64,000 nucleotides of DNA from Naematelia aurantialba (Eukaryota > Basidiomycota > Tremellomycetes > Tremellales > Naemateliaceae): the NCBI GenBank assembly GCA_021527695.1, contig JAKFAO010000010.1, forward strand, positions 310,001 through 374,000, written 5' to 3'. Position numbers and translations under genes: made by a program. How positions within the stretch are numbered: the stretch's first letter is position 1; every line of letters starts with the position of its first letter. The notes under the pieces were generated by a model that worked only from the letters and a program-made list of their open reading frames with translations, was not told the DNA's origin and ran no database searches. This document shows positions 45,947 through 55,576 of this stretch, piece by piece.

Positions 45947-46628
45947 ATGAGCGACTACGACCACCGTCCTGGCGGGTCGCTCAAGCTCAAGGGCGACGGC
46001 GAGAAGTGAGCGCGATTCCACGTGTCTTTGTCCTGTTCAAACTCTTCAGCGCCCGAAAGCGCGGCGCTTCGCCCGCGCTCTCACGGGACACGGCGACGGT
46101 GCTGATGATTGTCCAGGAAGAAGAAGAAGAAATCACATTCGTCCTCGGAGCGGGCCAAGGTCGACTCACAGATAGCTGAGAAAGGCAAGGCAGAGGCAGC
46201 GGCAGGCGCGGACGGGTCGCGGCCCAGTGGGGGGCGTAAGCTCACGGAAGCTGAGCGGCGGTTCGAAGAGACACAGCGCAAACGTGTGAGTGGCTGTCCC
46301 TCGGCTCCTGACGCGATCGTCGGACAGGGCATGCTGGGATGGGCCGTATGTGGCAAGGAGTGGACTGACGAGAGCAGAGAGAGGAACGCGCGCAACGAGG
46401 GGCCAAGACGAGCCATAAAGACAGAGTGTCCGAGTTTAATGCAAAGCTGGATCGCTTGAGCGAGCACCACGACATGCCGAGGGTGAGTCCATGGTCGTCT
46501 TATTGCAACCTCCGTCTCTGTTCCTGGAACCATAGGGACGCCATCCACGTCCTTGTGATCGTCATAACGTTCAACGGCGTCCGACCAGGTGCTGACTGCT
46601 TCCTCCCTTACAGATTGGTCCAGGATAA
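45947..46628 (+). CDS. FAM32A-like nuclear protein
   Basis: Four exons: 45947-46005, 46117-46285, 46378-46482 and 46614-46628, total 348 nt, 115 aa. It begins MSDYDHRPGGSLKLKGDGE, the family opening, then a lysine-rich run (KKKKKKSHSSSERAKV). The conserved GGRKLTEAERRFEETQRKR follows, then KTSHKDRVSEFNAKLDRLSE and EHHDMPRIGPG at the end, exactly the family end. FAM32A homologues are small nuclear proteins found with late spliceosomes in humans; a role here is inferred. The last exon is 15 nt including the stop. It converges with PIG-H, about 104 bases between stops. Confidence 0.9.
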
Positions 46629-46732
46629 GGACTGTCATGCATTTCTCGTACTCGGCGTGTTATGTACGAGTGTGTCTATGAATGGTGTTTGTGCTGGTAC
46701 ATGCATAAATGGTCTGCCAGGATACATTCTCC

Positions 46733-47536
46733 TCATCCGGTGTCGTTTACGGTTTTGTCGTCACTTGCGTACTCGTCAAATAGAATCTCTCGGGCTGCAT
46801 GGTACACCTCTTCGAGCACCGCATGGGCGGGTGAAACCCTCTGCGCTGGTCAGTCTGTTCTCAACGCTTCCTGCGAATGGACCTAGACCCACATCAAGAG
46901 CAACGACGACCCCCTCTCCTCGCCGCTTGATGACGGCGAGGTAGAAGTGCACGCTCCATCTCGCCAGCCCTTCGTTGATGCTGATCGTGGAGATCCGGGA
47001 GAGAGGAATAAATGTGTGTTGCTTCGACAGCACAATTCCTCTCCGCAAGGCCTCAGCGGGACCTCGAAAGGGCACGGCGATGCCCCGAGCGGTGGTCAAC
47101 TGTACACCCAGTCCGGGCAAAGGGATTACCGATTCTGACAATGTGTCAGATCTACTGCTCAGAAAGCCAGATTTATGATCTTTAACTCAGACTCACGATA
47201 GAGCACAGTCCGCGACTTGGTCCATGCCCAGAGCGCAGCGGAAAGGATCCACACCGCGCAGAGCAACTTGCTAATCACCATCGAACGCGCGAGGCCATCG
47301 ATCCAGGCAGTTGCTCCGAGACATGCTGCGATGCAAATCACGTCGATAATAGCCCATCCATCGCCGCGGACCACTCGTCCAGATCGCAGAGTCCGGAAAT
47401 TGTACACGCGGTATTCGACGTGGCTAGATGGCCCGCCTAGGGAGGTACACACGACCTCGAGCTCGAGGTGGTCGGGGACAGGGCGGGTGACCGTGACACC
47501 AGGAGAAGACGAGCTCGAGGGGGCATGTCTGTGCAT
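46733..47536 (-). CDS. GPI15: PIG-H / Gpi15 subunit of GPI-GlcNAc transferase
   Basis: Subunit of the ER complex that makes the first intermediate in GPI-anchor synthesis. Exon 1 (start 47536, MHRHAPSSSSSPGVTVTRP) includes the paired hydrophobic segments IIDVICIAACLGATAW and VISKLLCAVWILSAALWAW. Exon 2 has the PIG-H block ESVIPLPGLGVQLTTARG, then FIPLSRISTISINEGLARW and HFYLAVIKRRGEGVVVALD. A last exon, reached through an intron at about 46892-46846, adds SPAHAVLEEVYHAAREILFD and a short acidic end, stop 46733-46735. The order of two membrane helices then a soluble PIG-H domain is that of the family. Without the last intron the frame runs into unrelated sequence. Confidence 0.88.
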
Positions 47537-47735
47537 GCCATGCCGCGAAGAGAGCCTCGAAAGTGACGCCTTGTTATAGTGAGAGCAACAGTCGTTTGGG
47601 GCAGACAGGTCACGTGATTCTCCGGAACCAGGCGGAGGCTCGTAGGACTCTTACCCCGTTCTGATGACTTTGTATTCTTGTAACAGTGGACACAAGCAAC
47701 ATGGCATAGCGTCTGACACGCAAGCATAGGCAGAC

Positions 47736-50700
47736 ATGACCGACTCGGCTCCGGAGACGGCAAAAATCGAGGCTCACAGCGAAAACGCTGCGCCACGCGC
47801 TGCACCGTTTCCCTTCAGCGTGTACCCGATCCCTGGGGCACGGGGTACGATGCTATATGGAGCGCTCACTATGGAGCGGGCAACCGCGTATCCCAACACC
47901 AACGATGTAGATCATATCCTGCATGCTTGCAAGTGGAGCTGATGTCGACCAGGCACGATCCATGCCTACGGGTTCAGATGGCGCCAACGACAGTGGGCGA
48001 CCACTGTTGTTCCCCATGCCTGGAGGTCGCCCAACGGGAGATGCAATGTTCTCAAACCCCACCCAGCCTGTACCGACCACACCTTCAGACATGTCAGCGC
48101 ACGACTTGAGTAGACACCAGCACTCCGCCAATGGTCCTACAGGCGACGGGTTGTTCGATCGACCACATCTCGCGAGGTTCCCCATCCCCGGTGCACTACC
48201 GGCCGGACGTCACGGTACTCCCCGCGAAGAGATCTTTACTCGTGCAAAGACCTTCAATCCGGACGGCGATCGTGAGGTCGACCCGGCACCAGGCGTCGGG
48301 GACTCGATCTCGGCATTCCTGCGTGGAATGCCGACCAAACCGGAAGATTCAGCTCGACACGTGATGTGGACGGAGCTCATCAAGCTCAAGACGCGGACGC
48401 TCGAATTGCAGATTGCCGAGGCCAGGCGGAAGGAGAAGGAGGCCGAGTTGGAGCTGCAAAAATTCAGGTTGGCGACGGAGAATGTCCAGAACGGAGGACC
48501 CGCGTCTGATGCGTTGACGAATTTGGACATTGGCGCGTTGTTGGACGGAACCTCGCATGCTACGGCAACTGCAGGACCTAGTAGCAACGGACCGCCCTCC
48601 ATGTTCCAAGCCTTCCCACCGATCAATCATGACGGCGTCACTAATAGCCAGGTCTCGAGCCAGCCGACGCCATTCGTTCCTCCCACAGCTACAGACCCGG
48701 CCCTTCTGACAACGTCTACTTACCGCCAGGCTCAGACTCCCATGACGCCCTACGACCTGCAAGCGATGATGCAGGACGAAAATCTCGACAACATGTTCTC
48801 CTGGTTACCTGACTTTGGCGAAGCCGGCCATACCTCGTACCCGACGTCGACCGGGGTGGACCCTTTCAATCTACTGGTGCCAGCCACTGACCCCGCAACC
48901 TCTTCCACCTCTCCACAGAAGGCGTTACGCCGAGGCTCAGATGCAGCTGCATCGGGCTCGATATCGCCCCACAAACGGCGGTCCGTGTCGCATGACAGTC
49001 AGACGTCCAACCACCAGCCGCAAAGTAAGAAGCCGAAAAAGACGGAAAAGAAGATTGTGTCTGAGCATTCATCGAGCTGCGAGACATGTCACACCTCGAT
49101 CGCCCGTGTGCTGGTCCGTGCACCCCGATCTCAATTGCCCGATCCGATCTCGGTAGAGCTCAAATGCTTAGCATGCTCGCCGGTCGCCCAGCCTCCGACG
49201 TTCGGAGATCCCGCCACGGGCGGTCCAGAGATCGGCACCGTCGAGAGTCGGAAACGTCTGCGTATCGGCGTGGAGATCGAGGATGAGGAGCTCAAAGCCG
49301 TCGCGAGAAGGGTGTTTTGCGATGTCTGTCAGCGCATTGTGGGGTCGGGCGCCATTGTAGGTGGAAAAGAGAGAGAGGGAATTCTGTACATGGCGGAGAT
49401 TGTATGTGCGTCGTGTGATAGCAAGTATCAGAGGTGAGTATCCCATACATCTCCCCATTTCAGAGTGTCGCTGATGACGAGTAGATGTACAGATGTCAGT
49501 ATACTCATATACTAACCGATTTTCGCGGTACGGATGAGAACATGCTGACGTATGCCCTCAGTGTGGTGGTGGTGGCGGTCCCAGAGTTGGGATAGGTAAA
49601 TGGCGAATGAAACAGGTATTCCAACCTGGGCGCAAGACATGCAGCCTCTCCCATAGCAGGTAGGGGCTTCCACTATGCGTTGCAGCCATGTACTGATACG
49701 CCTCGCAGGCTCGGCGACAGACCACGCGAGATCGGTGTGCACGTGACGCCAACGGGGGTGTCGCCTGAGCAGCTCAAGGAGATTGTGGCACGCTGCAAAG
49801 CGTTGTGGAACGAAAAGTCCCTTGCAAGGCTGGCGGTCCCCGAGATGCTCGAGTGAGTTGCCACGTAGCGCAGTCGCCCATCGCCAGAGTCTCCTGTACA
49901 GTGTCGGGTTAGCTGACACATGTATTCAACAGGATCGACTTGCCTCCTCACCTCTTGAATCCGCTCAAGAGCTTTGCAGATGTCGAAAAGACGGTGACGC
50001 GGAATTGGCCGACCCGTGAAGCCATGATCAAGGGCGAAGGTGCTGAGCCCGAGCGCTTCAAACGCCTCCTCGGTCTTACTGTGAGTGGCTCCGGCGTTTT
50101 CTGCTACTACGTTACTGAAGATTCAAGTGGGCGCACTCGCGGCCACGACGCAGTGTACGAACAGTCGATCTGGAAGAGGAATACGCCAGGACCGTCGAGG
50201 CAGATGACGACCCTGATATGAACACTGTTCTGGCGAACGTCAAGCGTAGTAAGTCCATAATGGTTCGCTATTCTTGGTTAACAAACATGGAGCTGACCTG
50301 TCCAGCGCACGTAGCGGTCCCCGCTGGATCCGAGCTTATTGGCATGTGGGGCGGAGAGTGGGACATGCTCAGTGAGTGCTTCCGCTTGCAACGGCAATGA
50401 CCATGGCGTTTCGTCAAGCTGATCGGGACCCGTAGATGGCTCTCTGCTCATATCGACGTTCATCCCCTTCGAAGGTCAAGACGGCGAGGACAGCACGGCC
50501 TTGTCCGTTGGCGAGCTCATCACCAAAGTGCAGTCGTTACAGCAGAAGATCAATGCAGAGCGCACACAATCAGCCGCAAAAACAGGCGCCACCCCGGTCC
50601 TCCTACCGCAATGCGAGCACCTCTGGGTAGTTTCAGGGGGCACAATACCGCTGGTGCGGGAACGGCTGGCCGATATCCTCGTTCGCAAACGCAGTTTCGT

Positions 50701-50956
50701 CCATGTTGACGAGTACCTCACCCGGCATCCCGAGTTTATCCATTCGCTCAATGCCAGACCGGGAGGGATGCACCCTGATATGATACCCACCGCGGGCACG
50801 CCATCGCAGGATGACCAGAGTGCCGAAGGAAAACCGTTGATCCTGGCTCGCTGGCTGGGTAAGGACTTTGACGCGCAGAAGATTTTGGAGATCAAGCAGC
50901 AGGAGTTTGGCGGGAAAGCCGCCAAGTTGCGAAAACGGCCCCGAAGCCGGATCTAG
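47736..50956 (+). CDS. Fungal protein with multiple CxxC zinc-type clusters, unknown function
   Basis: No known function is recognised. Exon 1 starts at 47736 (MTDSAPETAKIEAHSENAAP). A 46-nt intron (47905-47950, GTAGAT to ACCAG) joins in phase to a long exon. That exon has a disordered Pro/Ser region, a coiled coil (KTRTLELQIAEARRKEKEAE, about 48390-48450) and basic SHKR/KKPKK patches. Then come Cys pairs: CETCHTS, CLAC, CDVCQRIVGSG, CASCDSKYQRC and TDCGGGGGPRVGIGKW with RKTCSLSHSRLG. Such CGGGGGxRxGxGKWR sequences occur in other basidiomycete proteins. The second half (ARLAVPEMLEIDLPPHLLNP to LARWLGKDFDAQKILEIKQQ) has no motif I recognise. It ends KRPRSRI at 50956. A nuclear regulator is plausible (basic patches, zinc-like pairs) but unproven. 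Confidence 0.7.
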
Positions 50957-51231
50957 CTGCAACGGGGCTCAGAAACAGCCAGGCGAGGGGTCAGTTCCGG
51001 ATGCAGAGAGGGTACGCGTTGGCGTTGGAAACAAGTTTCAGAGGTTCAGAGTTCAGAAAAGGATCAGGGAGCGGAGCGGGGTTTCTCCAACTATATTTGT
51101 CACTTGTCAAGCACACGGAGAGGGCCGAGTCGGCCCAAGCTATGTATAGGCTTGCGAGGTATTTGGGATATATATGCTATGCTTCGACTGGTTCGAGTTC
51201 TGTGAATGCAGATTGTGTTACATGTGATCAG

Positions 51232-52475
51232 CTACCAGAGCACTCGGGCGCGCATCGTGAATGGTTCCAGGCCGTCGTAAGCTGGAGCAGGGGTCATGTT
51301 GGTTCGCCTGGCGAACCGATATGCCTGCGCGACGGTGGGGAAGGCAAAGACCCAGGTCGAGGAATCGCGGTCGATGCTCCTGATGGCAAGGTCAGCTGGT
51401 ATTTGTGGATGCAAGAGAGGTAGGGCTGCAATGCGGCACGAGGTGTACGCAATGAGGTGCGGTTGCGCGGCGACACGAGCATTGCGACCGCGGTGTAAGG
51501 TGCACGGCTACACGAGCATCGTGACACGCTTGCAAGATGCACTACGAGACGAGGTGGCGAGGCATGAATGACCAAAGGTCAACAGAAGCAGGAGACTCAC
51601 CATGGCAGCCGCTTGATCTCTGGATCGGCCATGTCCTGCCTGGCCAGCTGCATCGCGACGTTCGGGGGGAAGTACCGCGGCAGGCCCTGGACCAGCACCT
51701 TGCGTCCTCGTGCGTGGTGGTTCTCCTCCATCCACTGCACGTCGAAGCGCGCGAGCTCGGGGGGCGCCTGGCCGCGATTATGTCTCGTCCGCTCCAGGTC
51801 GGCCTCGAGGTGGTGCATGAGCCGGCGGCGCCACTGCGCGGCGTCGTCGGTCGTGAAGTCGCAGGCGGAGGCGAGGTGGCGGTACGGCGAGCTGAAGGCG
51901 TGCAGGGGGAAGAGCGGGGGCACGAGGTTGGTTATTCGGTGATGCACGTCGAGGGCCTCGCTGCGCGAGGAGAAGGACAGGTGGTACGTCCGCGTGAGGG
52001 AGACGGTGCGTGGTAGAGAAATGGGCGGGGCGGATACTAAGGGTTGCGTCAGTAGCTAGATAGCGGAGACGTGACGACATGGCGGTGGATATGAAATAGA
52101 TGTAACTGAAGACTGGTGGTGGCGTCGAGGTGACATGTGGATCACATGAACATCGGTAACGGGCAAACATGGGTAACAGGCAAACATCGCCCACAACGCA
52201 CCGTTGCTGAGCGAGTAGTCGTCATCCACGACGTGGTTCTCCTTCAACGTCCGCAGCACGTCGCTTGGCAACGACGTGCGAGGAATCCCATCGACGAGGA
52301 GGTGGACCGAAGTGACTGTCGGGCCTAGTCGCGCTGCGGCGTGTCAGCGAGGGAACTGGACGAGAGAGTCGAGGTAGAGAGTCGGGTAAGCAGACGTACC
52401 CAGGTACTTGGGTCCAAACCTTGCGCGACTTTTGAGCTGACCGGCCGACTTTGCGCGTGTCGGCAGGTTCTGCAT
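51232..52475 (-). CDS. Unidentified protein, possibly mitochondrial with RRM-like segment
   Basis: Four exons are suggested. The first starts MQNLPTRAKSAGQLKSRARF (ATG at 52475), basic and Ser/Ala-rich, as in a mitochondrial presequence, with donor GTACGT. Next come VTSVHLLVDGIPRTSLPSDV and LRTLKENHVVDDDYSLSNG, then a long exon (about 52030-51600) ending VLVQGLPRYFPPNVAMQLAR and DPEIKRLPW. The last exon has STWVFAFPTVAQAYRFARRT and ends DGLEPFTMRARVLW at 51232. The pair VLVQGLPR and WVFAFPTVAQAYRFAR looks like the two core strands of an RRM, but I cannot assign a family. Exon borders are tentative. Confidence 0.55.
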
Positions 52476-52764
52476 CGCGGCGCTGCTCCGCCGAGCCGTG
52501 GACGAGCAGAGACCACAAGGCCAGACTGGAACGATAGGACTGTGAACAGTGGACGAGACTCAGAGGATTTCCGAAATTTAGTTGCCGCCGGCTTCCGGCT
52601 TCCCAGTACCGGGTCGTCCTCGTTGTGTTTTTATAATTCATTGGCCGGAGAGGGTCAGTCAACCGGTAGCTAGAAGATACATGTGCTCGAATGCTACAAC
52701 AATGCACAGAAGCCTCTGTAGCCGCTACGGCCTACAGCTGGTTGGCACGTAGCTTCCCAGCTGA

Positions 52765-53645
52765 CTAGGCGGCTATTCCACCGCCGACACCGACGCTCTC
52801 ACCGACAACGGCCGCACCTCGCTGGCCGGCGGTCGCCAAGCACCCCTCCACGACCTGCAGCAGGTGCTTGTTTTCAAGGGCAGCCTGTACACGTTCCTTG
52901 TCGTTCAGCTGCTTGTTGACTGCGTGCTCAGACTGGTGAGTGCCCGGCCTGATGCGGATATCAACGCGGTAGCGTGACGGCAGAGCGCGCAGCAAGCGGA
53001 CACGCAGGGATAGGCCTGGAGTGATTCGATGGCAGGACGATAAGGCGCGTGATGCACGTTGATTGCAGAGTGACAAAGGTCGAGGTGTAGAGCGAGCCGA
53101 AAGAACGGAAAACAGGGAGTCAGCTGAAGAATCCTGGAACGGCATCCCCAAGCAGAGGGCTCACCAATCAAGGTCGACATGGAGCAGTGCGGAATCGTCG
53201 GCGTGAGGTACACCAACACCCGGTTCCCAGCGACCTGTATATCGTCCGGATTCACCACGCGCAGCTGCTCGAGCGACACGGGATGTTCTGGGTCGGTAAT
53301 GGATCTTAGCAAGTCTGCGCCTGGTCAGCTCATCTCCTTCCAGTCCAAGCGGCCAGCGCAGCACCCGGAGCTAGTCGCCGAGAGGGCTCATGAGGCTGTC
53401 GGTGGGGACAGACAGGTGGAGACCCAGACGGAGAGGGGAGAGAACTGACCAAAGACCTCTTCAGAGTCAATCTCCTCTCGTTCTTCCGAGTCGCTGCCGC
53501 TTCCGCTGCCAAACTCGCTCTCCTGGAACATGTCGGCCTCCGAGTCCCATAAGAGCGCTTTTGCAGATCGTGGCCGGCGGCGAGACGACGTCGCCTGTGC
53601 CGGGGCGAAGATCGTTGGGTTTTCGTTGTCGAGTGCTCTGGACAT
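52765..53645 (-). CDS. CIA2: MIP18/FAM96-type cytosolic iron-sulfur assembly protein
   Basis: Component of the CIA targeting complex that delivers Fe-S clusters to cytosolic and nuclear proteins. Exon 1 (start 53645) encodes [20 protein letters not shown] and an acidic Ser-rich stretch ending EIDSEEVF. Exon 2 gives [40 protein letters not shown] and the reactive-Cys block [10 protein letters not shown]. Exon 3 gives [40 protein letters not shown] and [15 protein letters not shown], then a Gly/Val-rich tail ending GIAA. All hallmarks of the family are present. Its start is 220 bases from that of COX12 on the other strand, so they probably share a promoter. Confidence 0.93.
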
Positions 53646-53865
53646 GGCTGCTCAACACCAAGCAGAAGAAGCTGGAGAAGAAGGAAAGAGAAAGAAGAAG
53701 CAGCAGTCGCCACTCGTTTGCCACTGTCACTCAAACTCCGAAGCTCCATCCGGAATTTGCTTCCGCTGCTCCTTAGGCTCCGTATTCCAGCGATCCCGTA
53801 CAACCATCCCACCTTGGATTCCAGTTGTCCATACTTCACCTCCTCGAGCATCAAGCACAGACACC
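53646..53865. promoter_or_regulatory. Shared divergent promoter, CIA2 and COX12
   Basis: A 220-base interval between two divergent starts, one for Fe-S assembly and one for cytochrome oxidase. It has an AGAAGAAG-rich stretch (53660-53705) and no other recognisable gene. Co-regulation is an inference from the spacing. Confidence 0.55.
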
Positions 53866-55047
53866 ATGGCTACCGAGCAGAAGAGGTACGCTGCTGGCTT
53901 TTGAGCGGAGGCGGTTCGAACGGCTCGCTGACATGTCTCACAGAACTTTTGTCGTGAGTATTGCGCCTGTTGTTGTATGGCAGTGGCAGTCCGGATCTGC
54001 CGGGATACCTCGTCCACCTGCGTCGGATAGTCGTTGATGCCTTTTCCGTCGACAGCTCCAAACCGCCGGGTTCGAGTGAGTGCTACTTGGCGTTGGAGCA
54101 AGGATACAGGACTGATGGCCCGCAGCGCACGGTTCCCGAACCAAAACCAGACAAAGCACTGGTATGTCCCTCTGCTGATTGGATGATCATCCCTGATCTC
54201 GTGTTGCGTCTCTCCTGGTCTGTCGTCGTGATTCACAGCTGGGTGAGTAGACACTATAAGATCCCGCTGCCTATCACTGCTTACGAGTCCTTCTCCTATC
54301 TCGCCATGTACCGCTGTACTCGAAATACGCACGTTCACCTTCATGTTCCCTTGCATGTCTGTATCCACACTCGGCATGTCCCGACCCACCGACACACTCC
54401 CGCCTTCTCTCTCTGATCTCGATTTGCGAATCTCATAAACGCCAAACACGATCCGTATATCCTATCCTATTGATCCCCTTTCCTTCTCGCCCGTCGCCCG
54501 CTTCGCTCCTCCAGCAAAACTACGTCGACTACTACAAGTGCATCAACGCCAAGGGCGAGGAGTTTGAGCCGTGCAAGCAGTTCCGACGCGCCTTCAACTC
54601 TTTGTGCCCGAACGAATGGGTGAGTGCACTTCTACCTTCCCACTGTTCCTATTTCTTTACATTCTACTCTATCGACATTCTACCCATCCTCCTGCGCATG
54701 GGAGCTGGCGCGCACCTTTGTTGCTCTTTGGCGTTTCTTTTGGCGTTTCCTTTGGCGTTTCCTTTGGCGTTTCCTTTGGCGTTTCCTTTGGCGATTCCTT
54801 TGGCGTTTCCTTTGGCGTTGCTATGGTGTTGCTTGCCCTATGTTGCCTTTGGTGTTGCTTGCCCTCTTGTGTGCTGCCGTTGTTATGGCTCTGCTGGCTT
54901 CTACCCTCATTCCTACACCAATCTCGTGCTCCTGCATCCCATCCTAGGATCTCTGAATTTCTGCTCCTACCCAACTGACACTCCCAGATTGCAAAATGGG
55001 ACGAGCAGCGCGACGCCGGCATCTTCCCCGCCTCGCTTGACCCATGA
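53866..55047 (+). CDS. COX12: Cytochrome c oxidase subunit VIb (Cox12), seven exons including a 4-nt microexon
   Basis: Intermembrane-space subunit of complex IV, stabilised by two disulfides. Exons 53866-53885, 53944-53953, 54056-54075, 54126-54161, 54239-54242, 54515-54619 and 54988-55047 total 255 nt, encoding 84 aa. The product is MATEQKRTFVLQTAGFDARF, PNQNQTKHCW, QNYVDYYKCINAKGEEFEPC, KQFRRAFNSLCPNEW and IAKWDEQRDAGIFPASLDP. The family motifs CX9C (CWQNYVDYYKC) and CX10C (CKQFRRAFNSLC) are complete. The 4-nt exon CTGG completes Cys and gives Trp; without it the first Cys is lost and the frame shifts. Exon 2 is 10 nt. The last intron holds a 12-base repeat (54720-54825). Assignment is very strong. 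Confidence 0.95.
54722..54825. repeat. 12-base tandem repeat (TTTGGCGTTTCC) in COX12 intron
   Basis: About eight near-perfect copies of TTTGGCGTTTCC in the last intron. Reading through it creates a false 218-codon open frame. Confidence 0.9.
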
Positions 55048-55576
55048 GGTTCTCGCCTCTGTGAACAAACGAGGGAATATGGCAGGAGCAGGTCGTAGAG
55101 CGGTATACAATGGCACACTGCTGTGAGAAAAGCGAAGAAAGGAACGCGTTGCATGCAGTGTCAAAGACCAATGTCGTGAGCCATGAACCCATGGACCGAG
55201 GACCCGTGCATCCGTGCATCCGTGCATCCGTGCATCAATCGGCAAACTATGACAAGCCGCCCTAGTTGCCGTGGAGATTGGCAAGTGAACAAGGGTATAA
55301 GCGGGTCGGGTATCATCCGAGTGTTACAAATCTGATTGAGGAGCCTCCCTGCCTCGCATCCTCGTGCTAGTCCCTTGCGCTCTTACACTCTCACACCCGA
55401 GTTTTGTGTTACGGCTACGATGACCGGTCTCGCTTCTACGGAGCCTCTAGGGCTGTGGCTCCACAGCGCCCCGCTGCCTTACCGGCTTACGATGCCGGTA
55501 CGCTGAGCCCCGTGATGCCAGACACCAGCCGCCAGGCGCTAGACGCCTTCGCCCGGCCTACGCCAACACCTCGCGC
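55048..55576. other. Convergent intergenic region
   Basis: About 530 bases between the COX12 stop and the RhoGAP stop. A small repeat of GTGCATCC is present at 55205-55240. No gene is recognised. Confidence 0.5.

Noticed and set aside
54470..55126. 218-codon frame across COX12 exons
   Set aside because: It reads through two introns and a 12-base satellite; the spliced COX12 model explains the conserved residues.
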